Part shown: positions 43,186 through 51,650 of the stretch, in pieces | How positions within the stretch are numbered: the first letter of the stretch is position 1 | Layout of the letters: the number at the start of each line of letters is the position of its first letter | Source of the DNA: an uncultured Eggerthella sp. | Lineage (GTDB): Bacteria > Actinomycetota > Coriobacteriia > Coriobacteriales > Eggerthellaceae | Length of the DNA stretch: 64,000 nucleotides | Assembly: GCA_900542265.1 (NCBI GenBank) | Contig: UQML01000008.1 | Span: forward strand, 5,040 to 69,039 | Direction: 5' to 3' | The notes under the pieces: generated by a model | Database searches by the model: none | Seen by the model: the letters and a program-made list of their open reading frames with translations, nothing else | Told to the model about the DNA's origin: nothing | Translations under genes and position numbers: made by a program

Positions 43186-43939
43186 CCACCAACTCAGCAA
43201 GCATCTTAATAAAAAAGAGAGCGAGTACCACTAACATAAGGGGCTTTACAATTTTTATCCCTTTACCCGTAAAGAGATTAACGCCAATCCAGGCACCTAT
43301 TACGTTAAAAAGTCCGGCTACAAACCCAAGTACAATCCAAACTTGCCCATGAAGCAAAAACACCACAAGTGCAGAAATGTTGGTGGCCAGATTGACTGAC
43401 TTAGTGAGCCCTGCTGCCTGATTGACGCTTATATGAACAAGAGCAACAAACCCCATCATTAAAAAGGTGCCCGTACCTGGTCCATAAAACCCATCATAAA
43501 TTCCAATACCCCATGAAAGCACAGAGGCTACCAGTATGGTTTTACGTAGAGGATAGGGCGCATCAGACTCATGGAGTGAACGAGGACGCAAGAGATACAG
43601 CGCTGTAAGAGGAACAATAACAAGCATGATCCAACGCAGAGGCTCATCGCTTACCAACAAAACTAGCTGAGCGCCCAATGCTGAACCTATCAATGCTGCC
43701 AACACACAAGGAAGCGTTTCTTTGAGCCGCATATACCCTTTCATGGCAAACCGAAAAGTAGCCAATGCGGTACCCATGCAAGATGAAAGCTTATTGGTCG
43801 CAATCGCCGCATGAGGCGGCATGCCCGTCATAAGATAAGCAGGCAAGGAGATAAGACCGCCGCCTCCTGCAATCGCATCGACAAAGCCAGCAAGCGCCAC
43901 TAACGGACAGACTATGAGAAATGGGAGTAATTGTTCCAT
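43178..43939 (-). CDS. TSUP (TauE/SafE) family sulfite/organosulfonate exporter-like protein
   Basis: 253 residues, eight hydrophobic helices. PLVALAGFVDAIAGGGGLISLPAYL and GIYDGFYGPGTGTFLMMGFVAL are the paired signature repeats of the TSUP family, which moves sulfite, sulfonates or other C2/sulfur anions. It is divergent from the thi operon, whose ThiS needs sulfur, but the link is only positional. The start ATG at 43939 is inside a TTCCATG-T-CATGGAA palindrome. Confidence 0.85.
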   Translation of the reverse strand: MEQLLPFLIVCPLVALAGFVDAIAGGGGLISLPAYLMTGMPPHAAIATNKLSSCMGTALATFRFAMKGYMRLKETLPCVLAALIGSALGAQLVLLVSDEPLRWIMLVIVPLTALYLLRPRSLHESDAPYPLRKTILVASVLSWGIGIYDGFYGPGTGTFLMMGFVALVHISVNQAAGLTKSVNLATNISALVVFLLHGQVWIVLGFVAGLFNVIGAWIGVNLFTGKGIKIVKPLMLVVLALFFIKMLAELVVS

Positions 43940-43966
43940 GTCATGGAAGTATAAACATCTATACTT
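43934..43966. promoter_or_regulatory. Two perfect inverted repeats between TSUP and the thi leader
   Basis: TTCCATG-T-CATGGAA (43934-43948) spans the TSUP start codon. AAGTATA (43947-43953) and TATACTT (43960-43966) make a second 7-bp repeat with TATACT on both strands, so divergent -10 elements may overlap here. Confidence 0.5.
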
Positions 43967-44001
43967 TGTGCTAGCGTGAATGTCATAACGTTACTGTTTA
44001 G

Positions 44002-44059
44002 CGGCATCACAAAGGGGCTTACCACCGTGGGTAGGGTTTCTTTGTGGTGCCGTTTTTTT
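44002..44059 (+). terminator. Strong terminator upstream of thiS
   Basis: CGGCATCACAAAG (44002-44014) pairs with CTTTGTGGTGCCG (44040-44052), 13 bp with one G-U, followed by seven T (44053-44059) on the plus strand. There is no plus-strand gene directly upstream, so it ends a short RNA or serves as an attenuator. Confidence 0.9.
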
Positions 44060-44087
44060 GTTGGCCATAAGCGCTTGAACATATAAG
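44058..44087 (+). promoter_or_regulatory. Possible promoter for thiS-thiF-thiG-thiH-thiE
   Basis: TTGTTG (44058-44063), 18-bp spacer, TATAAG (44082-44087), directly after the terminator T-tract. Weak fit, included because it would let the thi operon be read independently of the terminated leader. Confidence 0.35.
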
Positions 44088-44163
44088 ACGTTTTTGCTCT
44101 AAGCGTGAAGGGCGCGCCAGCTTTAAGCGCAAAACGTAAATGATAGAGAAAGAGAGGCCAGTT

Positions 44164-44361
44164 TTGATACACATCAATGGCAAAGACCAGCCCTTTGTGT
44201 CCGCCTGCACCCTTCTTGATCTCTTAGAACAGCTTGGATTTAACCCCGCGCGCATCGCTCTTGAACTCAATGGAGACATTATCGCACGTGATGCATTTGC
44301 GCAGACGCTGCTCCATGATGGTGATCATGTTGAAATTGTCCAGTTTGTGGGAGGTGGCTAA
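44164..44361 (+). CDS. thiS: Sulfur carrier protein ThiS
   Basis: Ubiquitin-fold sulfur carrier, 65 residues from TTG 44164. GAGAGG lies 6 nt before this TTG, while the ATG at 44140 has no SD and gives an eight-residue extension unlike ThiS. The C-terminal Gly-Gly (FVGGG) is adenylated by ThiF and thiocarboxylated, delivering sulfur to ThiG. It leads the thiazole operon. Confidence 0.9.
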   Translation: MIHINGKDQPFVSACTLLDLLEQLGFNPARIALELNGDIIARDAFAQTLLHDGDHVEIVQFVGGG

Positions 44362-44362
44362 C

Positions 44363-45094
44363 ATGACATTCCAGCCGAACACGGCAAACACAGTAGACGC
44401 GGCAGCCGCGGCAAACACAGCAGACGCGGCAGCGGAAAGTCAGGCTGCTTTCCCTTTGTCACGCGATGAGACCCATCGCCTCCTTGAAAAGCGTCATGGC
44501 ATCCAAACACAAAAAGCATTTGATAACGCGGTTGTTGGTATTGCTGGACTCGGAGGTCTTGGTTCTCATATTGCCGTATCTCTTGCACGGCTTGGCATAG
44601 GACGTCTGATTTTGGCTGATTTTGACACCGTGGAAGCAACCAATCTCCATCGTCAGCATTACATCGGTGCTGATATTGGCACCCCAAAAGCCTGGGCTCT
44701 CACGCGTCAGCTGCAAGCGATTAACCCTTATCTTACCTACGAACCTCACGTGGTGCGCATAACTCCTGATCAGGTCAAACCCCTTTTTGAGCCTTGTACA
44801 ATCATCATTGAGGCGTTTGATGATGCGGAAACAAAAGCCTGGTTTACCCAGACGTGCTTGACTGAACTTACCCGCGCTACCCTTATTGGCGCATCAGGCA
44901 TGGCAGGATTAGGAAGTGCAAACACCATTACCACGACACGCCCTTTTGCTCGTTTTTATCTTTGTGGCGATGGGGCAAGCGACGTTACAACCCACATAAG
45001 CCTGACCGCTCCTCGTGTCAGCGTATGTGCCAGCCACATGGCAACCGCAGCCATGCGTGTCATTTTAGGACGTGACCCTCTACAAGATGGCTGA
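44363..45094 (+). CDS. thiF: ThiF, ThiS adenylyltransferase
   Basis: About 243 residues from ATG 44363 (GGAGG upstream), 1 nt after the thiS stop. The E1-like fold shows VVGIAGLGGLGSHIAVSLARLG (ATP loop) and LADFDTVEATNLHRQHY (Asp and Asn-x2-Arg). An N-terminal Ala-rich tail comes from a 27-bp tandem repeat. There is no CPxC zinc pair, and the length is short for MoeB-type E1 proteins, which fits the compact clostridial-type ThiF. Confidence 0.92.
   Translation: MTFQPNTANTVDAAAAANTADAAAESQAAFPLSRDETHRLLEKRHGIQTQKAFDNAVVGIAGLGGLGSHIAVSLARLGIGRLILADFDTVEATNLHRQHYIGADIGTPKAWALTRQLQAINPYLTYEPHVVRITPDQVKPLFEPCTIIIEAFDDAETKAWFTQTCLTELTRATLIGASGMAGLGSANTITTTRPFARFYLCGDGASDVTTHISLTAPRVSVCASHMATAAMRVILGRDPLQDG
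44384..44437 (+). repeat. 27-bp tandem repeat in the thiF 5' end
   Basis: Copies 44384-44410 and 44411-44437 differ at only a few positions (both encode Ala-Asn-Thr-x-Asp-Ala-Ala-Ala-(Ala/Glu)). Nine codons per unit, so frame is kept and the Ala-rich N-tail can lengthen. Confidence 0.85.
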
Positions 45095-45194
45095 CATATC
45101 ATGCTTGTCTTGCTCATCGAGCGCATTGACACCATATCCCGTCTTACACCGTCCCGTACTCCCCCAGTATCAACTCTACGAGAAGGATTTCAAC

Positions 45195-45986
45195 ATGACT
45201 ACTGCATCCCCTTCAACTACCCTTACCGACCCCCTTATCATTGGCGGCCACGAGTTCTCGTCTCGCTTCATTTTAGGATCAGGCAAATACTCACTTGATT
45301 TGATTGAGGCGGCTATTGAACATGCTGGAGCGCAGATCATAACGCTTGCACTGCGGCGCGCAAACTCCGATACGGACAATATTCTTGACCACATTCCTGC
45401 AGGCGTAACTCTTCTACCCAACACCTCAGGCGCACGAAATGCCGAGGAAGCAGTGCGCATCGCCCGCCTTGCACGTGCTTGTGGGTGCGGTGACTTTGTC
45501 AAAATTGAGATCATGAAAGACTCCAAATATCTCCTTCCCGACAATTATGCAACTCTTGCGGCAACCGAGATTCTTGCCAACGAAGGTTTTATTGTCATGC
45601 CTTACATGTATCCCGATCTCACGGTAGCTCGCTCCCTTGTTGATGCGGGAGCCGCCTGTATCATGCCTTTAGGCGCCCCTATTGGATCCAACAAGGGTCT
45701 TATCACGCGTGATTTCATTCAAATACTTATCGATGAGATTGACCTTCCTATTATTGTTGACGCAGGAATTGGCAAGCCCTCTCAAGCTGCTGAAGCCATG
45801 GAAATGGGAGCAGCTGCTGTTATGGCAAATACCGCGATTGCAACAGCAGGCAACATTGTAGAAATGGCTTACGCCTTCAAGCTGGCAATCGAAGCAGGAC
45901 GCGCCGGATATCGCGCCGGTTTAGGGCGCGTTTTACCTACCGGTGCGGCAGCCTCATCGCCCCTTACAGGATTCTTAAACGACTAA
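45195..45986 (+). CDS. thiG: Thiazole synthase ThiG
   Basis: About 263 residues from ATG 45195 (AGAAGGA, 7 nt). TIM-barrel enzyme that joins ThiS thiocarboxylate, dehydroglycine and deoxyxylulose-5-P. Family text includes SSRFILGSGKYSLDLIE, LALRRAN, LLPNTSGARNAEEAVRIARLAR, FVKIEIMKDSKYLLPDN, IMPLGAPIGSNKGLI and VDAGIGKPSQAAEAMEMGAAAVMANTAIA. The roughly 100-bp gap after thiF holds nothing else. Confidence 0.95.
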   Translation: MTTASPSTTLTDPLIIGGHEFSSRFILGSGKYSLDLIEAAIEHAGAQIITLALRRANSDTDNILDHIPAGVTLLPNTSGARNAEEAVRIARLARACGCGDFVKIEIMKDSKYLLPDNYATLAATEILANEGFIVMPYMYPDLTVARSLVDAGAACIMPLGAPIGSNKGLITRDFIQILIDEIDLPIIVDAGIGKPSQAAEAMEMGAAAVMANTAIATAGNIVEMAYAFKLAIEAGRAGYRAGLGRVLPTGAAASSPLTGFLND

Positions 45987-46085
45987 CTCTTTTGAGTCTT
46001 ACTTCTCTACACACGTACATCCATACACGTACATCCGCACACAAGCCCTGTAAATTTACACGCATAAGAAAGAAGGAAAATCCTC

Positions 46086-47312
46086 ATGGCGCTCACTATT
46101 GCAGAAAAGCAGCCAATGCCCGGCGTTACCGTCTATAACGTTGCCAATAAAACCGACCATATGGCCTATTACGATTCAATGGAAGAGCTTGATTCTCCTA
46201 TTAAAGAACAGGTATTGCGCGCCTATCGCTCCTATGATGCGCAGACCTATTCTGAAACTGACGTGCTCGCCGCACTTGAACAAGCTCGCCAGGGTGCCTT
46301 GGATGTCAAAGGGTTTGCCGCACTTCTTTCACCCGCTGCTGAAGTTCATCTTGAAGAAATGGCACGCGCAGCCAAGACTGCCAAACAACGCTATTTTGGC
46401 AATTCAGTCTATCTGTTCACTCCGTTATATTTAGCTAATTATTGCGAGAATTATTGCGTATATTGCGGCTTTAACTGTCACAACAAGATCAATCGTGCCA
46501 AGCTCTCATTTGATGAGATTGAAGCAGAAATGAGTGCAATTGCAGCATCAGGGCTTGAAGAAATCCTGTTATTAACAGGCGAATCACGCAAGCACTCACC
46601 CGTAGAGTATATTGGTCAAGCATGCACCATTGCGCAACGCTACTTTAAAAATGTTGGCATTGAAGTCTATCCTATGAATCAAGATGAGTACGCCTACTTA
46701 CACGCATGCGGTGCTGACTATGTAACCGTATTCCAAGAAACCTACAACCCCGACCGATACGAAGAACTCCACCTCAAAGGTCATAAACGCAGCTATCCGT
46801 ATCGTCTTGAAGCGCAAGAACGCGCTCTGCGCGGTGGTATGCGCGGTGTTGCTTTTGCAGCCCTTTTGGGACTTGCAGATTTTAGAAGGGATGCGTTTGC
46901 CACGGGAGTTCATGCTTCTCTCTTACAGAAAGCGTATCCGCATGCAGAAATTAGTTTCTCGTGCCCACGCTTGCGCCCCATCGTCAATAATGATGCCATC
47001 AACCCGCAAGATGTTCACGAGCGCCAACTATTGCAAGTCATGTGTGCCTACCGGCTCTTCCTTCCCTTTGCGGGTATGACTATTTCCACTCGTGAGCGTG
47101 CCGGTTTTCGCGACAACGTGGTCGGTATTGCCGCAACCAAAATCTCTGCAGGCGTCTCCACTGGTATTGGCGAACACGCAGACAATTCCGCTGATCACCG
47201 TGGCGATGACCAGTTTGAAATCGCGGATCCGCGCAGCGTTGATGAAGTGGTCAAAGCCCTCTATTCCCACCAGCTGCAACCCATCATGAATGACTATATC
47301 TATGTCTCATAA
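46086..47312 (+). CDS. thiH: 2-iminoacetate synthase ThiH
   Basis: 408 residues, radical-SAM tyrosine lyase giving dehydroglycine for ThiG. The cluster motif is CENYCVYCGFNCHN (C-x3-C-x2-C). LLLTGESRKHSPVEYI and VTVFQETYNPDRYEELHLKGHKRSY are ThiH-typical, as is the C-terminal GISAGV-like ATKISAGVSTGIG. AGAAGGA lies 8 nt upstream. The pathway needs anaerobic conditions, unlike the glycine oxidase ThiO route, consistent with a strict anaerobe. Confidence 0.95.
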   Translation: MALTIAEKQPMPGVTVYNVANKTDHMAYYDSMEELDSPIKEQVLRAYRSYDAQTYSETDVLAALEQARQGALDVKGFAALLSPAAEVHLEEMARAAKTAKQRYFGNSVYLFTPLYLANYCENYCVYCGFNCHNKINRAKLSFDEIEAEMSAIAASGLEEILLLTGESRKHSPVEYIGQACTIAQRYFKNVGIEVYPMNQDEYAYLHACGADYVTVFQETYNPDRYEELHLKGHKRSYPYRLEAQERALRGGMRGVAFAALLGLADFRRDAFATGVHASLLQKAYPHAEISFSCPRLRPIVNNDAINPQDVHERQLLQVMCAYRLFLPFAGMTISTRERAGFRDNVVGIAATKISAGVSTGIGEHADNSADHRGDDQFEIADPRSVDEVVKALYSHQLQPIMNDYIYVS

Positions 47313-48009
47313 CTCAACACAAAACGATCTCATATCGTGCAACCCATCGTACAAACTGATCGCTATTACCAACCGCGCCCTATGCGCCGAGGATCTGCCA
47401 ACCCGCATCTTTCGCTTATGCGAAGAAGGATTCGATCACATTATCGTGCGTGAGAAAGATCTCTCCCTTGATGCCTATGTGCTTCTTTTACAGGCGATAG
47501 GCCACACGGTTCCCTTGCGCTTTTGGCCGCGGATCCTTTTGCATACCTACACGCCATCTGAGATACGCGCACGATGCCCTGAACTTGAGGAATTTCTTAC
47601 TACTATAGGAGGATTCCAACTCACAGCTCGACAGATTAACTTGCGTGCAGCACAGCACTTAACGACTTTTGATCGTGCGCATTCTTTTATTGGCACGTCT
47701 GTGCATAACAAGGAGGAAACCGCTTCTGCTTGTTCAAACCGCATGTCCTATGTCATAGCAAGCCACATCTATCCCACCACTTGCAAACCCGGGCTCGACC
47801 CGCGCGGCCTTGAATTTTTGAATCACGTTGCTCGGTTTATTGACCCCTCTTCTACAGAGCTTTGGGCTCTCGGCGGGATTACGCCTGAGCGTGCTTGTGC
47901 CGTAGTAGAATCGGGTGCGCAGGGGCTTTGCGTTATGAGTAGCGCAATGATTGAAGAACCTGAGATGCTGGTTCATGCATTCCGCGGTGCACCTGAACGC
48001 GTTTCCTGA
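47290..48009 (+). CDS. thiE: Thiamine phosphate synthase / TenI-like protein
   Basis: About 239 residues; the start may be ATG 47290 or 47302, both inside the thiH 3' end, with no clear SD. It is a ThiE/TenI TIM barrel with HIIVREKDLSLDAYVLLL (pyrophosphate loop), FIGTSVHNKEETASA, IASHIYPTTCKPGLDPRGLEFL and WALGGITPERACAVVESGAQGLCVMSSAM. The region normally reading HLGQ-DLP is FQLTARQINL here, so TenI-type thiazole tautomerase is a real alternative to full TMP synthase. It overlaps the convergent antiporter gene by 37 bp. Confidence 0.8.
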   Translation: MTISMSHNSTQNDLISCNPSYKLIAITNRALCAEDLPTRIFRLCEEGFDHIIVREKDLSLDAYVLLLQAIGHTVPLRFWPRILLHTYTPSEIRARCPELEEFLTTIGGFQLTARQINLRAAQHLTTFDRAHSFIGTSVHNKEETASACSNRMSYVIASHIYPTTCKPGLDPRGLEFLNHVARFIDPSSTELWALGGITPERACAVVESGAQGLCVMSSAMIEEPEMLVHAFRGAPERVS

Positions 48010-49526
48010 TTCTTTTGGGCGTTATAGCGCGCCACGGCTTCAAGATACCATGAGGTCATTTCATGCGCCAACTTTTCATGGTAGGCATCAGGCACTGTTT
48101 CTGAAAGTTCACGATACATCTCATCTATATACCGTCTTACCGTCTCGGGCGATTCATGCGCAAGTGCGCGCTCAATATGATCAACAGCAGCATTGTGAAT
48201 CTCAACCATACGCGCTTTCTTGTCCATAATCTCATCTGCACTCATCTGGCGAGCCTCATTCATTATCTTGCCCATCTGCCGATGGCCGCTGAGCGTATAA
48301 AGGTAATTATGGGGATTACGCGTAATTTCTTTTACTGCAACCACTGGATGCATATCAGCAACGCGATAGGTAATGGATGCGAGTAGAGGCATCATCAACA
48401 CTGTCACGGCTCCCGCGAAAATCAAAACCGATGCAATCTCTTGCGTCATCGTGCCAGCGTCCACAGCAACACTCGTTACCGCAACAATAAGAGGAAGCGC
48501 TGTTGTGCAGTAGAGCGATACCGACAAGCGCCCATTAAGCGACATGGTTTGTTTGGTACGTGGAATCGAAAGGGCAATAAAAATAGGAAGTCCTCGAATA
48601 AACAGGAGTAAAACAATAAAGCCCACCAAAATCAGAGGCTCAGTAAACACCGCTTGCATATTGATTGAAGTTCCTGACACGACAAAGAAAACGGGAATAA
48701 AAAAGCCATAACCAATACCTTGCAGCTTTTCTTCCAGTACATCATTTCCCTCAGGTAATATCACGCGCAAAACAAAGCCCGCAGCAAAAGCACCTAATAC
48801 AATATCGAGGTCAAAAATTGCTGAGACTGCAGTAAGTAACACGAGCAGCAACACTGTTAAGCGAACAAAACTTTGCGATGTGGTTTGAGCACTCTCAGTA
48901 AACCAACCATAGATTTTCCCGCCAGCTGTGCGCACCCGTGTTCCTAAAAGTGCCACCACAACTGCAATGAGTACAAATGCAATCAAAATGATGATGGTAA
49001 GCCATGTCGCACGGGTGGTAAGCAAAAGCGCCATAGCAATCACCGGGCAAAGCTCTCCCCATGTTCCGTACGACAAAACCGCATCGCCAACAGGAGTTCC
49101 CATCAAATGGCGCTCCTGCAAAATTGGCAGAATAGTGCCCAGTGCGGTAGTAACAAGAGCGATCGCTGCCGCTAAGACATCAAAGGTCATATGAGTCACA
49201 AGCGCAAGCAGGAGCATAGCGCCATAAGCAATACCAAACGAAACCACCCATGTCAAAAATCCGCGTCGCCCTTGTTTATTAGTCAGATTAGAAGGGCTAA
49301 TCTCAAAACCTGCAAACAGAAAAAGAAACGCAAGCCCCAAATCAGAAATGAGTTTGATGGCATCATCAACCTGAATACACCCTGCCAGATAGGGTCCCAA
49401 AAAAGCACCAGCAAAAAGCAAAATCACAATTTCTGGAATTGCCTGTTTAGGAACAAGGCGAGTAATGATAGGAGCAAAAGCCGCGATAGCGACAATAACG
49501 GTAAGAGAAATAAAGTCAATGGTCAT
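47973..49526 (-). CDS. CPA2-family cation:proton antiporter
   Basis: 517 residues, about 12 helices followed by a cytosolic tail. LSDLGLAFLFLFAGFEISPSNL and VLGAFAAGFVLRVILPEGNDVLEEKLQGIGYGFFIPVFFVVSGTSI are the two discontinuous-helix regions of the monovalent cation:proton antiporter-2 family (KefB/NapA-like). GAGGAG lies 8 nt before the ATG. Potassium or sodium exchange for protons is the family role. The C-terminal tail (about 400-517, RQMSADEIMDKKARMVEI and on) is helical, with no TrkA-N domain. Confidence 0.88.
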   Translation of the reverse strand: MTIDFISLTVIVAIAAFAPIITRLVPKQAIPEIVILLFAGAFLGPYLAGCIQVDDAIKLISDLGLAFLFLFAGFEISPSNLTNKQGRRGFLTWVVSFGIAYGAMLLLALVTHMTFDVLAAAIALVTTALGTILPILQERHLMGTPVGDAVLSYGTWGELCPVIAMALLLTTRATWLTIIILIAFVLIAVVVALLGTRVRTAGGKIYGWFTESAQTTSQSFVRLTVLLLVLLTAVSAIFDLDIVLGAFAAGFVLRVILPEGNDVLEEKLQGIGYGFFIPVFFVVSGTSINMQAVFTEPLILVGFIVLLLFIRGLPIFIALSIPRTKQTMSLNGRLSVSLYCTTALPLIVAVTSVAVDAGTMTQEIASVLIFAGAVTVLMMPLLASITYRVADMHPVVAVKEITRNPHNYLYTLSGHRQMGKIMNEARQMSADEIMDKKARMVEIHNAAVDHIERALAHESPETVRRYIDEMYRELSETVPDAYHEKLAHEMTSWYLEAVARYNAQKNQETRSGAPRNA

Positions 49527-49556
49527 AAGGCGCTCTCCTCTTGCCGCAACTCACCT

Positions 49557-49577
49557 AAAAGCTTGCTATAAGCTTTT
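49557..49577. repeat. Palindrome in the antiporter-ClC divergent gap
   Basis: AAAAGCTT (49557-49564) and AAGCTTTT (49570-49577) separated by GCTAT. It lies about 30 bp upstream of the antiporter ATG and could be an operator. The 247-bp gap otherwise shows nothing clear. Confidence 0.4.
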
Positions 49578-49773
49578 TAAACGATACTTCTAGTGTAAAT
49601 CTCTTGCTCACTTCCTACCTCCTCGCACAGCAACAGTTTCTTTCCAATCAGGTGACGAGACGCTCTTTCAAAGGGGTATACCTGACTGATCTTGCCATAC
49701 TTAATTTTGCGGACATAAGAAACGCTATCCGTACGCCTGCGACCTATCGATACTATTGAAATGAGGTTAACTC

Positions 49774-51177
49774 ATGAAATTGCCCGCCCTCGACAAAGGA
49801 CAAATTGTTCGCCATGCCCTTTTTGCGGCGGCTATGGGTGTCGTCGGCGCAGGTGCCTCCATTTTGTTGTGCATCTGTATAGATGCAGCTTACAAAGTAA
49901 ACCAAGCGTATCCATGGACGCTCTTTTTGCTTCCTATCCTTGGTATTGCTTCAATCTTTTTATACAAAGCCCTCAATCTCAATGTCTATCTTGCCACCGG
50001 TGAAGTAATCGACTCTATGCGAAAAAACAAAGTTATTTCTGCATTCTTAGCACCGGGCATTCTGCTGGGTACGTGCCTGTCTGTTCTCGGCGGTGGATCA
50101 GTTGGCAAAGAATCTGCCGCACTGCAAATGGGCGCATCGCTTGGTGAGACAATTAGTAAACCTTTCAAACTCAAGGCCATACGCATTCAGACACAAGACA
50201 ATGTTCAGCACGGGTATGCAGCTGCAACCGGTATGGCGGCAACCTTTTCAGCGCTCTTTTTTGCCCCTCTTGGCTCCGCCTTTTTTGTATGGGAACTCTC
50301 GCGATTTAAAGGAAACATTACACGGCATTTCCCTTCTCTACTTCTAGCATGCTTTATTGCTGCAGGTATCAGTAAAACCATTGGCATTGGCGACATTATT
50401 CCTCAAGCGCCTATTCCTGACATGGATATCCATTCAATCTTTATGGCAGTGCTTGTATCGGTCATATGTGGTGTAGCAGGAGCTTTATTTGGAACAATCT
50501 TGCGAAAAACCCAACACGTCAATGAGCGCCTTATTAAAAATCCCTATGTATCAGTACTTATTGGCGGCGGCATTTTTATAGCTCTGGTGTACTGCAACAA
50601 TTGGACTGCCTTTGAAGGAATGGGCGGCAACCTTTTAGCACAAGCCATTGCAGGTACAGCAGGAACCTGGGATTTTGCAATCAAGGCTCTCCTTACCGTT
50701 ATCGCTTTAGGATTTTGCTATAAAGGTGGCGAGATTATGCCTATGTTTACCATAGGCACACTGCTTGGATGCACCCTTGGCTACATTATTGACATTCCAC
50801 CTGCTTTTGCTGCAGCACTTGGTATGGCAACTTTTTTCTGCGGTGCAACGCGCTGCCCTCTTGCCGCCTTTTTTATTGGCGTTGAGACTTTTGGTCTTGG
50901 ATCAATTCCTTATCTTGCCGTAGGTGTATTTTGCGCCTATGCGGCAAGTTTTGACTTTGGTATTTACGGTCATGGGACAGCTCGTGAAATGGGAAGGCAT
51001 CTTCGTCATACCCGTTTTAGTAAAATTGCAACTCTTGCCAGCAAGGCAGCAGAAACAACAGAACCTGACCCTCACGCTTATCAAGAGCCTTTTGATGCAG
51101 TTCTCGACCCTAAACGCTTTATGACAAAAGAGGAAGAGGTCCTTCTTGCCCAAGCAGAAAAACATAAAAGCAGTTAA
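49774..51177 (+). CDS. ClC family chloride channel/transporter
   Basis: 467 residues, about 18 helices. GGGSVGKESAALQMGASLGETI corresponds to the GxExP ion-path segment with the gating Glu (variant GKESA). FKGGEIMPMFTIGTLLGC is the second GxFxP-like segment (variant GEIMP), and GMATFFCGATRCPLAAFFIGVETFG follows. The GKESA variant separates it from E. coli ClcA. No fluoride riboswitch was seen, so a Cl-/H+ role, not CLC-F, is preferred. TGAGGT lies before the ATG. Confidence 0.88.
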   Translation: MKLPALDKGQIVRHALFAAAMGVVGAGASILLCICIDAAYKVNQAYPWTLFLLPILGIASIFLYKALNLNVYLATGEVIDSMRKNKVISAFLAPGILLGTCLSVLGGGSVGKESAALQMGASLGETISKPFKLKAIRIQTQDNVQHGYAAATGMAATFSALFFAPLGSAFFVWELSRFKGNITRHFPSLLLACFIAAGISKTIGIGDIIPQAPIPDMDIHSIFMAVLVSVICGVAGALFGTILRKTQHVNERLIKNPYVSVLIGGGIFIALVYCNNWTAFEGMGGNLLAQAIAGTAGTWDFAIKALLTVIALGFCYKGGEIMPMFTIGTLLGCTLGYIIDIPPAFAAALGMATFFCGATRCPLAAFFIGVETFGLGSIPYLAVGVFCAYAASFDFGIYGHGTAREMGRHLRHTRFSKIATLASKAAETTEPDPHAYQEPFDAVLDPKRFMTKEEEVLLAQAEKHKSS

Positions 51178-51455
51178 GCAATACCGCGCTTTACTGTTCT
51201 CCTCTTGCGCTTAGGAGGCTCAACAGGATCTCTAAAATCAAGCATGAGTTGCTCTTGACCTTGCACAGACTCATCGGCACGCTCCACTTCTTTGACTGTC
51301 CACGCAACCGCTTCCTTCCCGTAGATTTCAAGCATTTTATAGCGTGCATCTTGAATATTTTGCCGTGATCCCGCGCGATGTTCGCTTTCAAATTCTATTG
51401 TTGATGTTTTAGGCGTTTCCCCTCGCGGGGAAACGATCGTCGCGCGATACTTCAT
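51174..51455 (-). CDS. Hypothetical protein, 93 residues
   Basis: MKYRATIVSPRGETPKTSTIE and onward; a small, basic C-tail (KRKRRTVKRGIA). GGGAG about 11 nt upstream. No family recognised; its 3' end overlaps the ClC gene by 4 bp. No signal or membrane segment. Confidence 0.5.
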   Translation of the reverse strand: MKYRATIVSPRGETPKTSTIEFESEHRAGSRQNIQDARYKMLEIYGKEAVAWTVKEVERADESVQGQEQLMLDFRDPVEPPKRKRRTVKRGIA

Positions 51456-51650
51456 GAATCAAACTCTCCCAAATTTATATGCGTTGCCGTTTGCCGATCA
51501 ACGTCCCTACCTTTCTCCGCTTTATGCAAAATCTCCCTGTCGCGTTTTGTTAGGTTAAGGAATTACCCCTTATTTGCAAGTACCCCAAAGGTAGCGCAAA
51601 TAAGGAAACAGCAAGACAGATACGAACGCACAAGAAGTTGAGGTTAGCTT

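Noticed and set aside
43940..44163. TPP riboswitch ahead of the thi operon
   Set aside because: The conserved CUGAGA and the downstream conserved block are not present; I saw only a terminator and promoter-like boxes.
43912..44172. 86-aa minus-strand ORFs before thiS
   Set aside because: They cover the palindromes and terminator of the thi leader and have no SD or family signal.
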